6,836 nt of DNA from an uncultured Acidimicrobiales bacterium (GTDB lineage Bacteria; Actinomycetota; Acidimicrobiia; Acidimicrobiales; UBA10347), in contig CALDGN010000445.1 in the NCBI GenBank assembly GCA_937942965.1, forward strand, positions 1 to 6,836. Reading direction: 5' to 3'. The translations under genes and the position numbers were made by a program. Positions within the stretch are counted from its first letter, which is position 1. Each line of letters begins with the position of its first letter. The notes below the pieces were generated by a model. That model saw nothing but the letters and a program-made list of their open reading frames with translations. It was not told the origin of the DNA and made no database searches. Shown here in pieces: positions 1 to 6,001 of the stretch.

Positions 1-729
1 ATCGAGCCTCGGCTCGACCTGCACGTGGGCGTATTCCTGCTCGCGTTGCGCCACCCGATGGTTGCCGCTCGACAGATCACGACGCTGGCAACCGCTGCCC
101 CCGGTCGGCTCACCGTCGGCATCGGCGTCGGCGGCGAAGACCGCCACGAGTTCGAGGTCTGCGACGTCGACCCCAAGACCCGTGGTCGACGCACCGACAT
201 CGCCGTAGACATCGTGCGTCGACTGCTCGATGGCGAGACGGTCGATGGCGACGGCGAGTTCTATGGCTTCACCGAAGGCAAGATCCGGCCGACGCCCGTT
301 GAGCGAGTGCCGTTCCTTGTGGGCGGAAGAAGCAATGCAGCAATCGATCGAGCCGCCCGTTTCGGAGACGGGTGGCTGGCGGCCTGGTGCTCGGCCCGCC
401 GATTCGTCGAAGGCACCGAGCGTGTCCAGGAGCGTGGCGCCGACCGCGACGTCGCCTGGAGCCATGGCTTGCAGCTGTGGGTCGGCGTTGGCGACAACCC
501 CGAGGACGGACGCGCCAACGTTGCCGACACCATGGGCCGCTTCTACAACATGCCGTTCGAGCCGTTCGAGCGATACACGCCGGTCGGCAACGCCGAGCAG
601 ATCGCGGAGTTCTTGGCGCCCTACGTCGAGTCAGGCGCGGCGACGATCAACCTGAACCCGTGCGGTCCCGATCCCGCCCAAGAGATCGAAACGATTGCCG
701 AGGTCAAGCGCCTGCTGTCGAATGGATGA
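1..729 (+). CDS. LLM-class (luciferase-like) flavin/F420-dependent oxidoreductase, 5' truncated
   Basis: The reading frame is open from the first base of the window to TGA at 727-729, giving 242 visible residues. The true start lies upstream, and by comparison with family length about 50-80 N-terminal residues are missing. Family signatures seen: a GRLTVGIGVGG block followed by the acidic E/D-R-E-F-E segment, an R-R-x-D-I-x-x-D-I-V-R-R-L-L-D-G helix and an F-Y-G-F segment. Further on are P-F-L-V-G-G-R-S and an R-A-A-R-F-G-D-G-W-L block, the usual cofactor-side motif of the bacterial luciferase-like TIM-barrel family. These enzymes oxidise or monooxygenate organic substrates using FMN or F420; which cofactor is used cannot be told from the visible part, and F420 is only suggested by the actinobacterial flavour. 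The next gene starts inside the end of this one, so the two are probably cotranscribed. The substrate is unknown. Family call is secure; specific function is not. Confidence 0.9.
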   Translation: MEPRLDLHVGVFLLALRHPMVAARQITTLATAAPGRLTVGIGVGGEDRHEFEVCDVDPKTRGRRTDIAVDIVRRLLDGETVDGDGEFYGFTEGKIRPTPVERVPFLVGGRSNAAIDRAARFGDGWLAAWCSARRFVEGTERVQERGADRDVAWSHGLQLWVGVGDNPEDGRANVADTMGRFYNMPFEPFERYTPVGNAEQIAEFLAPYVESGAATINLNPCGPDPAQEIETIAEVKRLLSNG

Positions 730-1660
730 GACCAAGGAGGCTGCCGACAACGACGGCGGGCTCAGTCCAGAAGCACGTGCGTGGCTCGCGGCCGAACCGG
801 GCGACGACGACGCCCCGATCGACTTCTCGACCATCGTCGAGGACCGCGCTGACACGTTGGAGCGGTGGCACCAAGCGGGCCACCGAGCAATCGACCTTCA
901 CGGCGTCACTACGGAGCCGGTAACCGTCGGCGGCGTCGAGTGCTTGCGCGTGACCTCACCGCACGCCGGAACCGAGAACGGCACGCTCGTCTACATCTTC
1001 GGTGGCGCGTTCATCTACGGCGACCCGTTCAGCGAACTCCCGATCACCGCGGCTCTTGCGACCTACGCGGGCATCGAGATCATCTGTCCGGCGTACCGGC
1101 TCGCACCCGAGCACCCCGTGCCGGCGGCGAGCGACGATTGCTTCGCGGTCTGGCGCGCCGTCTCAGGGAAGAGCGACCGTGTGGCACTCGGCGGCGAGTC
1201 CGCGGGAGGCAACCTGGCGCTGCTCACGGCACAACGCGCACGCGACGAAGGCGCCAACCTGCCGCTGGCACTGGCGCTGCTGTCCCCCGCCGCGGACCTT
1301 CGCACCGACGCCGCGCTCGTTGACGCAGCGCCCGACGATCCGACCCTGAGCAAGACCCGCATGTTCGATGTCGCTCGGGCCTACCCCGGCGAGCTTCCGC
1401 TCGACGATCCGATGGTCTCGCCGCTCTTTGGCGCAATGACCGGGCTTCCGCCGACGCTGATCACGACCGGCACCCGCGACCTCTTGTTGCCAGGATGCCT
1501 GCGCACGGCCCGCCGCATGCGTCGCGCCGGTGTCGACGTCGACTGTCGCGTGTGGGATGGGTTGTGGCACGTGTTCGAGTTCTACGACGCATATCCCGAA
1601 GCCGACGAGTCGCTTCGAGAGATCGCAGACTTCGTGCAGAGTTCGCTGGCCGCGAGCTAA
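722..1660 (+). CDS. Alpha/beta hydrolase, hormone-sensitive-lipase (HSL) type esterase with variant oxyanion motif
   Basis: The product has 312 residues, a normal length for bacterial HSL-family carboxylesterases. I chose ATG at 722 because it overlaps the upstream stop by 8 bp, typical of translational coupling. A TTG at 695 in the same frame would add nine residues with no family support, and no strong Shine-Dalgarno is visible for either. Motifs in order: an oxyanion segment FGGAF at residues 93-97, YRLAPEHP at 125-132, the nucleophile elbow GESAGG at 158-163 (Ser160), catalytic Asp253 in the TRDLL segment, and catalytic His283 in LWHVF. The triad is therefore complete. The residue that is His in the classical HGGG motif is Phe93 here. 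No signal peptide is seen, so the enzyme is probably cytoplasmic and hydrolyses short-chain esters or lactones. It may act after the preceding oxidoreductase (inference from coupling). Its stop TAA overlaps the stop of the convergent gene. Confidence 0.92.
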   Translation: MDETKEAADNDGGLSPEARAWLAAEPGDDDAPIDFSTIVEDRADTLERWHQAGHRAIDLHGVTTEPVTVGGVECLRVTSPHAGTENGTLVYIFGGAFIYGDPFSELPITAALATYAGIEIICPAYRLAPEHPVPAASDDCFAVWRAVSGKSDRVALGGESAGGNLALLTAQRARDEGANLPLALALLSPAADLRTDAALVDAAPDDPTLSKTRMFDVARAYPGELPLDDPMVSPLFGAMTGLPPTLITTGTRDLLLPGCLRTARRMRRAGVDVDCRVWDGLWHVFEFYDAYPEADESLREIADFVQSSLAAS

Positions 1661-2646
1661 GCCGTCGGGTCGAAGATGACTCGGCCGGTCGTTCGACGCT
1701 CGTAGAGATCGAGCATGGCCTGAGGAAGATCCGTGAAGCCGACGGTGCGGCTGATCAGCGGAGCAAGCCGGCCGTCGGCCATCATCGGATAGATCGCCTC
1801 GTTGCATTCACGAAGACGATCCGGATCGACGTCGCGATAGGCGCCCATGTGCACGCCAACGACGGAATAGTTCTTGACCAGCACGTGATTCGCCGGCGCA
1901 CTCGGGATCGTGCCGCTTGCGAATCCGACAACCAGCAGACGTCCTTCCCAAGCAACGACCCGACGAGCGATGTCGAAGTACTCGCCACCGACGGGGTCAT
2001 AGACCACATCGACGCCTCGCCCATCGGTCTCGGCAAGAACCCGCTCGCGAAGATCCTCAGACGAGTAGTCGATGGCCACGTCGGCGCCCAGATCACGACA
2101 TACCTGGACCTTGGCTGGTCCACCGGCGGCAGCAATCACGCGACAGCCGTGCGCCTTGGACATCTGCACTGCAGAGGACCCAACGCCGCCAGCCGCAGCC
2201 AGCACGAGCACCGTTTCGCCCGGTTGCAGGTTGCCGCGCCGGTGCAGCGCAAACCACGAGGTGCCGTAGATGACGTGGCCCGCGACGGCAGTCGCGACGG
2301 GGACATCGTCGGGGATGACGGTGACGCCGCTCGCTTGCATTACGGCGACATCAGCGAAGCCGCCGTTGCTGCCGATCGTCATGCCAATCACCCGTTGTCC
2401 GACCTCGAGGTCGACGCCCTCGCCGGTCGCGGTGATCGTCCCGCCGGCACTCATGCCAGGCGTAAACGGCGGATCCAGCCGCACCTGGTACTGGCCCTGG
2501 CACTGCAAGATGTCGGCAAAGTTGACGTCGGCCGCGCCGACGTCAATCACGATCTCGCCCGGGCCTGGTGTTGGCGCGTCGACTTCGGCGAGCGACAGGA
2601 CATCCCAGGGAAGTCCCAGCTCGCGGGCTTGCCATGCACGTGGCAT
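1657..2646 (-). CDS. Zinc-independent MDR oxidoreductase, NAD(P)H:quinone oxidoreductase-like
   Basis: The product has 329 residues, matching the quinone-oxidoreductase branch of the medium-chain dehydrogenase/reductase superfamily. The frame continues upstream to an ATG at 2703, but I chose ATG at 2646 because an AGGAG sits 7 nt before it and the protein then starts at a typical MDR N-terminus (M-P-R-A-W). N-terminal GroES-like domain: V-N-F-A-D at about 41-45 and P-F-T-P-G-M around 60-65. Rossmann domain: L-A-A-A-G-G-V-G at 149-156, then a basic/Ala-rich beta-2 end near 172-179, which fits NADPH, and DPVGG at 217-221. The Cys/His zinc ligands of alcohol dehydrogenases are absent. Relatives reduce quinones or enoyl/enone substrates with NADPH; the substrate here is not determinable. 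It is the last gene of the minus-strand operon, 10 bp after the MaoC gene. The position that is normally Glu after the P-F-x-P-G-x motif is Ser66. Confidence 0.9.
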   Translation of the reverse strand: MPRAWQARELGLPWDVLSLAEVDAPTPGPGEIVIDVGAADVNFADILQCQGQYQVRLDPPFTPGMSAGGTITATGEGVDLEVGQRVIGMTIGSNGGFADVAVMQASGVTVIPDDVPVATAVAGHVIYGTSWFALHRRGNLQPGETVLVLAAAGGVGSSAVQMSKAHGCRVIAAAGGPAKVQVCRDLGADVAIDYSSEDLRERVLAETDGRGVDVVYDPVGGEYFDIARRVVAWEGRLLVVGFASGTIPSAPANHVLVKNYSVVGVHMGAYRDVDPDRLRECNEAIYPMMADGRLAPLISRTVGFTDLPQAMLDLYERRTTGRVIFDPTA

Positions 2647-2653
2647 CAGATGA

Positions 2654-2658
2654 CTCCT
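2654..2658 (-). promoter_or_regulatory. Shine-Dalgarno AGGAG for the MDR gene
   Basis: On the minus strand AGGAG lies 7 nt before ATG 2646. It overlaps the TAG stop of the upstream MaoC gene (TAGGAG), so translation of the two genes is probably coupled. This site decides the start over the upstream ATG at 2703. Confidence 0.85.
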
Positions 2659-3079
2659 ATGGGTCCAGACGAGCGGTCGCGGTCCCGGTGACCACAGGAA
2701 CATCGTCTTGGTTGACGGTGGTTACCGAGATGTCGGCGACGGTTACGCCGTCTTCATCGCGAATATCGGTGATCTCGGCGGTACCTCGCAGCGTGTCGCC
2801 CGGCCAGACCTGGCTGACGAAACGCACGCCGTACTTGGTGAGGCGTCCGTCGCCGACCCAGTCAGTGAGGAGCCGCCCGGTCATCCCCATTGTGAGCATG
2901 CCGTGCGCGAACACGGTTGGGTAGCCGGCCACTTCGGTGACGAACTTCTCGTCGGTGTGGACCGGGTTGTAGTCACCCGATGCCCCTGCGTACTGCACGA
3001 GCTGGGTGCGTTTCAGGTCCTCGACGAGGACGTCGCTGTGGGTGTCGCCCACGCTGATGTTTGATGCGCTGAGTGCCAT
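2657..3079 (-). CDS. MaoC-family (R)-specific hydratase/dehydratase, HadB-like catalytic subunit
   Basis: The product has 140 residues, a single hot-dog domain. The hydratase-2 signature is complete: YAGASGDYNPVHTDEKF at residues 30-46, with the catalytic dyad Asp36 and His41. The following FAHGMLTMG at 57-65 and DWVGD at 73-77 strongly resemble mycobacterial HadB as I remember it. Such proteins reversibly dehydrate (3R)-hydroxyacyl thioesters to trans-2-enoyl thioesters, on ACP (type II fatty acid synthesis) or on CoA (degradation). HadB needs a HadA-type partner, and the gene immediately upstream supplies a candidate. The ATG has AGGAG 8 nt upstream. The gene lies 35 bp after the HadA-like gene and 10 bp before the MDR gene. 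Hydratase chemistry is well supported; whether the physiological substrate is ACP- or CoA-bound is open. Confidence 0.92.
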   Translation of the reverse strand: MALSASNISVGDTHSDVLVEDLKRTQLVQYAGASGDYNPVHTDEKFVTEVAGYPTVFAHGMLTMGMTGRLLTDWVGDGRLTKYGVRFVSQVWPGDTLRGTAEITDIRDEDGVTVADISVTTVNQDDVPVVTGTATARLDP

Positions 3080-3087
3080 GTGAATCT

Positions 3088-3092
3088 CTCCT
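3088..3092 (-). promoter_or_regulatory. Shine-Dalgarno AGGAG for the HadB-like gene
   Basis: AGGAG on the minus strand sits 8 nt before ATG 3079, inside the 35-bp gap after the HadA-like gene. The gap has no hairpin or other visible signal, consistent with simple operon linkage. Confidence 0.8.
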
Positions 3093-3114
3093 GTTCCTGT
3101 CGCGTCGCTCGGCC

Positions 3115-3624
3115 TCAGCCTTCGACGGCCTTCTCGGTCTGCACGCCAACGCTGCGAGCGGTGATCACAAGCTCACCGGTTTGGTCTCGGTACTCGGTCA
3201 CGGTCTCACTGAACTTGAGCAGGCCCGCTCGCTTCGACTGCTTCTCCCAGCTCTCACCGGGTTTCACCGTCGCACTGAGGACATCGCCAGGACGAATGTG
3301 TCGGTGGTACTCGTAATGCTGCTCGGCGTGGAGGCCCCGAGCTCCCATGCCAGTCGGAGTGTCGTCAGCTTCGCCGGGTTCCTTCGGTGGTATTCCGGTC
3401 GCCTCTTTGCCGGACCCCATCCACGGCTCCCCGACCTTGGGGCGAAGCCGGTAGTTCTCGTCGAACTGCGCGCTCGCCTGCACAAACGTCGGCGGCGCGA
3501 TGATGCCGCCGGTCTCGGCCGCAGTGGCGTAGGACTCGCTTTGGTAGATGGGGTTCGGGTCACCAATGGAGCGAGCAAACATCAAGATGTGGCTCGCCTC
3601 AACGGGAAATCGCTCGGCCGGCAT
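3115..3624 (-). CDS. MaoC N-terminal-type (FAS1-like) dehydratase subunit, HadA-like, probably non-catalytic
   Basis: The product has 169 residues when started at ATG 3624, which has AGGAG 6 nt upstream. An ATG at 3831 in the same frame would overlap the peptidase gene by about 97 bp, so I rejected it. The protein opens as a hot-dog domain of the MaoC N-terminal family: a helix of the type F-A-R-S-I-G-D-P-N-P-I-Y at 16-27 and I-A-P-P-T-F at 42-47. A basic, Gly/Pro-rich insert lies at about 71-97, then E-Q-H-Y-E-Y-H at 101-107, R-P-G-D at 111-114 and F-S-E-T-V-T-E-Y at 138-145. In the GDxNPI[H] motif the catalytic His is replaced by Tyr27. This is what one expects of a HadA-like subunit that stabilises the complex and binds the acyl chain while the partner does the chemistry. 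Pairing with the next gene as a heterodimer is inferred from order and spacing. Confidence 0.88.
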   Translation of the reverse strand: MPAERFPVEASHILMFARSIGDPNPIYQSESYATAAETGGIIAPPTFVQASAQFDENYRLRPKVGEPWMGSGKEATGIPPKEPGEADDTPTGMGARGLHAEQHYEYHRHIRPGDVLSATVKPGESWEKQSKRAGLLKFSETVTEYRDQTGELVITARSVGVQTEKAVEG

Positions 3625-3734
3625 GGTCGTCTCCTCGAAAATCAGCCTGACGCCATCTTGGCTGACGAGGCCGGCTCCGCAGAATTCGCAGCGCTTCCAG
3701 GACGGGTCCCCTGGGGGTTGGCGACTCGGCGGGG
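3625..3734 (-). other. 110-bp gap between peptidase and HadA-like genes, open in the HadA frame and coding for a CxxC stretch
   Basis: This gap lies between the peptidase stop and the HadA-like start. On the minus strand the HadA frame stays open through it and reads WKRCEFCGAGLVSQDG, a zinc-knuckle-like single CxxC followed by CGAGL. No ATG, GTG or TTG in that frame lies within the gap, so it is not an independent gene by ordinary rules. A weak hairpin (CCAGG and CCTGG arms, 3697-3714) lies in the same stretch without a T-run. It may be an untranslated leader, a remnant of a longer ancestral protein, or chance. Confidence 0.4.
3631..3635 (-). promoter_or_regulatory. Shine-Dalgarno AGGAG for the HadA-like gene
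   Basis: AGGAG on the minus strand lies 6 nt before ATG 3624. It fixes this start rather than the in-frame ATG at 3831. Confidence 0.8.
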
Positions 3735-4889
3735 CTAGGAGGAGACGGAGACGATGTTGTGGTTCGTCGTCGAGCAGCGGATGGCGCCCGAGTCCGAGAT
3801 CACCACGATGTCTTCGAGTCGCATGCCCCATTGTCCAGAGATGTAGATCCCCGGCTCGATGCTGAACGCGTGGCCTTCGACGACGACCTCGTCGTTGCCG
3901 CTCTTGACGTAGGGCTGCTCGTGCACCTCGGTGCCGATGCCATGGCCCGTGCGATGAATGAACTGGTCACCGAAGCCGGCGTCGGCGATTACGTCGCGAG
4001 CTGCAGCATCGACATCGCCCAGTGTGGCGCCGGGCCGAGCCGCATCGACCGCGGCCTGTTGGGCCTTCTTGAGCGTGTCCCACGTGGCCGCAACGTCGTC
4101 GGGAATCGGGCCAGTCCAGACACAGCGGGTGATGTCGGAGCAGTAGCCCTTGTGCTTGCCGCCAAAGTCGCAAAGCACCATCTCGCCGGCTTGGACGATG
4201 CGATCTGTGGGGTGATGGTGCGGGCTGGCCGAGTTCGGCCCTGACGCAACGATGCAGAACTCGACCGTTTCGTGGCCGACGTCGCGAAGCCGCTGGCTGA
4301 TGTCGGCAGCGATCTCTTTCTCGGACCGACCGACGAGCGGAATGTCACCGTTCTGCAGGGCAGCGGCAACTTGATTCGCCAAACCACCGACCGTCTGGAT
4401 CGCCAACATCTCGTCGTCGTTCTTGACCGAGCGCAGGCCGCCAAGACTGTCGCTGAACGACACGAAGTCGGTTTCGGGCATGAGCCGCTGCAAGCCGAGC
4501 AGGTGTACCGCCCACAGCTCGTCGCTGACGAGCACCTTGCGGGCGTCACCCAGGGCCTCAGCGATCAGCTGCACCGGGTCTTGGTCATCGTCCCATCCGG
4601 TGACCGAGTACACGTTCGGCTGCTCGGGAACGAGCGGAACCTCGATCTTGGGCACGAACATCTGCGGCGTCTCTGGCATCTCGGACGTGTCGCCGCCGGG
4701 TGTCGCCACGAACGCCGTGATGCGCTCCATCGAGGATGCGTGATAGCCCGTCAGATACACCAGGTCGGACCCGCCGCGGACAACAACTCCGTCGCCGCCG
4801 ACGGCCGCGATCCGCGCCGAGGCTGTTTCCCAACGGGTCTGGTACAGCCCAGATGCAACGGGTGACGAAGACTCATGTGGCGTGTGCAT
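3735..4889 (-). CDS. M24-family metallopeptidase (Xaa-Pro aminopeptidase/dipeptidase-like)
   Basis: The product has 384 residues and the usual two-domain layout: a creatinase-like N-terminal domain (about 1-160, with S-D-L-V-Y-L-T-G-Y at 41-49) and a pita-bread catalytic domain (about 165-380). All five expected metal ligands are present: Asp241 (C-D-F-G-G), Asp252 (S-D-I-T-R), His316 (HRTGHGIG, 312-319), Glu345 (S-I-E-P-G-I-Y) and Glu359 (M-R-L-E-D). A His cluster at 224-226 (S-P-H-H-H) occupies the usual substrate/catalytic His region. Relatives cleave an X-Pro bond using two Mn or Zn ions. No signal peptide is seen, so a cytoplasmic role in peptide turnover is likely. The start ATG 4889 gives a family-like N-terminus; the next Met (residue 54) would cut into the first domain. 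Only GGAG at 3 nt spacing precedes it, so a near-leaderless message is possible. It is the first gene of the minus-strand operon. Its connection to acyl metabolism is unexplained. Confidence 0.93.
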   Translation of the reverse strand: MHTPHESSSPVASGLYQTRWETASARIAAVGGDGVVVRGGSDLVYLTGYHASSMERITAFVATPGGDTSEMPETPQMFVPKIEVPLVPEQPNVYSVTGWDDDQDPVQLIAEALGDARKVLVSDELWAVHLLGLQRLMPETDFVSFSDSLGGLRSVKNDDEMLAIQTVGGLANQVAAALQNGDIPLVGRSEKEIAADISQRLRDVGHETVEFCIVASGPNSASPHHHPTDRIVQAGEMVLCDFGGKHKGYCSDITRCVWTGPIPDDVAATWDTLKKAQQAAVDAARPGATLGDVDAAARDVIADAGFGDQFIHRTGHGIGTEVHEQPYVKSGNDEVVVEGHAFSIEPGIYISGQWGMRLEDIVVISDSGAIRCSTTNHNIVSVSS

Positions 4890-4903
4890 AGACTCCGACG
4901 GTA
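4889..4903. promoter_or_regulatory. Possible divergent -10 elements between peptidase and phosphoribosyltransferase genes
   Basis: Only about 34 bp separates the two starts. On the plus strand TAGACT (4889-4894) fits the actinobacterial TAnnnT -10 consensus and would give a leader of about 20 nt before GTG 4924. On the minus strand TACCGT (4903-4898) fits the same consensus 8 nt before ATG 4889, which would give a nearly leaderless peptidase message. I found no convincing -35 at proper spacing for either, and TAnnnT is common by chance. Confidence 0.3.
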
Positions 4904-4923
4904 CTGCGAGACAGACTTGTCAT

Positions 4924-5466
4924 GTGCAGTTCAACTTGGCCGAAGCTCGGGCGCGCCTGACGGCCTCGTTCCCTCTCGTGAATGAACATCCCGATGTCGC
5001 CGGCGTGCTTCGCGATGCAGCGCTGCTGCGCTTGGTCGGCGAAGCGCTCGCTGCGCCTTTCGTCGACGCAAACGTCGATCGCGTCATCGCCCCCGAGGCA
5101 CGCGGCCCGATCGTCGGAGCCTTAGTCGCTCGAGAACTTAACTGTGGCCTCGTCCTTGCCCGCAAGGATGATCGCAACCACCCCGGCGCTGACATCCCGG
5201 TGCAATCCGCTCCCACCTGGCGCGGTCATTCCGAGGTCTTCCAAGGACGATCCTTCGACCTCTCACCTGGCGACCGTGTGCTGATCGTCGATGACTGGAT
5301 CACGACGGGGAACACGATGCGAGCAGCCCGATCAATCGTGCAAGTGCTCGGCGGGATTCTGGTCGGCGGCGCGGTCGTCGTGAACAAGGCCGACGAGGAG
5401 ACGATCGAGGAACTCGATGTGCACTCACTCGTGAACTTCGACGACCTCGTCGGTCGAGATCAGTGA
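4924..5466 (+). CDS. Type I phosphoribosyltransferase family protein, APRT-like
   Basis: With GTG 4924 as start the product has 180 residues. An in-frame ATG at 4882 would add 14 residues (194 total) and overlap the divergent peptidase start by 8 bp. Neither start has a clear Shine-Dalgarno; I prefer GTG because it avoids the overlap and gives an APRT-like N-terminus. In GTG numbering, the family features are APEARG at 56-61, L-V-L-A-R-K around 76-81 and the PRPP-binding loop V-L-I-V-D-D-W-I-T-T-G-N-T at 119-131 with the Asp123-Asp124 pair. The PEARG plus RK arrangement resembles adenine phosphoribosyltransferase rather than orotate phosphoribosyltransferase, and length also fits APRT. The loop reads DDWITTGNT where APRTs usually have DDLLATGGT, so base specificity is uncertain. 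The expected role is transfer of phosphoribose from PRPP to a purine-like base (salvage). It is a single-gene unit, convergent with the next gene. Confidence 0.85.
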   Translation: MQFNLAEARARLTASFPLVNEHPDVAGVLRDAALLRLVGEALAAPFVDANVDRVIAPEARGPIVGALVARELNCGLVLARKDDRNHPGADIPVQSAPTWRGHSEVFQGRSFDLSPGDRVLIVDDWITTGNTMRAARSIVQVLGGILVGGAVVVNKADEETIEELDVHSLVNFDDLVGRDQ

Positions 5467-5906
5467 TCGACGGACTGGGCGCTCGCCCAGACAGCGCCAA
5501 TCGCTGCCGCAGGCAACGTGAGCGAGGCCGCGACCAGCAGCGGTAGGCGCGGGCCACCGAGCCAAAAGATGCCAGCAAGGCTCAGCACGATGTGAGGCAC
5601 GAAGCCGAACGCAGCCCAGCGAATCGTGTGCAAGAAGCGGGCCGGTTCGATGCGATCTTTGAGGGCGGCCCACGTCATCGCGAGAAACAGGACGTAGCCG
5701 AGTGGCCCGATGAGCATGAACGCGAGACCGAGCGGACTGCCGGGTGAACCCGGCGCGGCAGTGACGAGCGAACGGACAGGCTCGGCGATCATGGTCGCCA
5801 ACGGAATGGTCGCAACGAACGCAACGGCGGCGGAGAGCGCAACGGTCGCGGGTGGCTGCCAATCCACCGAAGAAGTGGTAGGTCCGGGTGCGACGATTGC
5901 CTGCAT
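5460..5906 (-). CDS. Small four-helix integral membrane protein of unknown function
   Basis: I do not recognise this 148-residue protein. Its composition clearly marks a membrane protein with four likely transmembrane segments at about 20-41, 59-81, 95-117 and 119-142. A short polar N-terminus (S-S-V-D-W-Q-P-P) precedes them, a Gly/Pro-rich loop lies at 50-60, and a charged loop K-D-R-I-E-P-A-R lies at 83-90. No signal peptide cleavage site, catalytic motif or lipobox is seen. The ATG at 5906 lacks a good Shine-Dalgarno and lies inside an ATGGA-AG-TCCAT inverted repeat (5905-5916). Its stop TGA overlaps the end of the phosphoribosyltransferase gene by 7 bp, tail to tail. The overlapping minus-strand frame starting at 5916 lacks the hydrophobic pattern and is less likely. 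Being a real gene is likely but rests on composition only. Confidence 0.7.
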   Translation of the reverse strand: MQAIVAPGPTTSSVDWQPPATVALSAAVAFVATIPLATMIAEPVRSLVTAAPGSPGSPLGLAFMLIGPLGYVLFLAMTWAALKDRIEPARFLHTIRWAAFGFVPHIVLSLAGIFWLGGPRLPLLVAASLTLPAAAIGAVWASAQSVDH

Positions 5907-5956
5907 GGAAGTCCATCGGCTCGGTCAGCGACGGGCTGAGTTACCCGTTCGATCAA

Positions 5957-5975
5957 TGACCCGCGAACCGGGTCA
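5957..5975. repeat. 19-bp palindrome TGACCCG-n5-CGGGTCA, candidate operator
   Basis: Perfect 7-bp arms, TGACCCG and CGGGTCA, flank a CGAAC spacer. The centre is about 60 bp from the membrane-protein start and about 103 bp from the crotonase start. There is no T-run after it, so it is not a canonical intrinsic terminator. Both flanking genes read away from it. A dimeric repressor site (for example of a TetR- or GntR-type regulator) is the likeliest reading, as inference only. Confidence 0.45.
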
Positions 5976-6001
5976 GACGACCCAAGAACAGGCACACACT
6001 C

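Noticed and set aside
1495..2691. A 398-residue plus-strand open frame opposite the MDR gene.
   Set aside because: It is rich in Arg, Asp and His with no recognisable domain, and the minus strand carries a full MDR protein with cofactor motifs and a good Shine-Dalgarno. It is an antisense shadow of high-GC coding sequence.
2647..2703. An N-terminal extension of the MDR protein to ATG 2703.
   Set aside because: It would overlap the MaoC gene, lacks family-like sequence and ignores the AGGAG located 7 nt before ATG 2646.
3073..3738. A 221-residue plus-strand open frame opposite the HadA-like gene.
   Set aside because: No family features, while the opposite strand encodes clear MaoC motifs. 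The GC-rich codon pattern explains the open frame.
4272..4865. A 197-residue plus-strand open frame opposite the peptidase.
   Set aside because: The minus strand encodes an M24 peptidase with all five metal ligands; the plus-strand frame has no supporting motif.
5425..5916. An overlapping 163-residue minus-strand frame as alternative to the membrane protein.
   Set aside because: Its composition is Arg/His/Cys-rich and patternless, whereas the 5460-5906 frame shows four regular hydrophobic helices.
5957..5975. The palindrome as an intrinsic terminator.
   Set aside because: No T-run follows on either strand, and both flanking genes are transcribed away from it, so no gene ends there.
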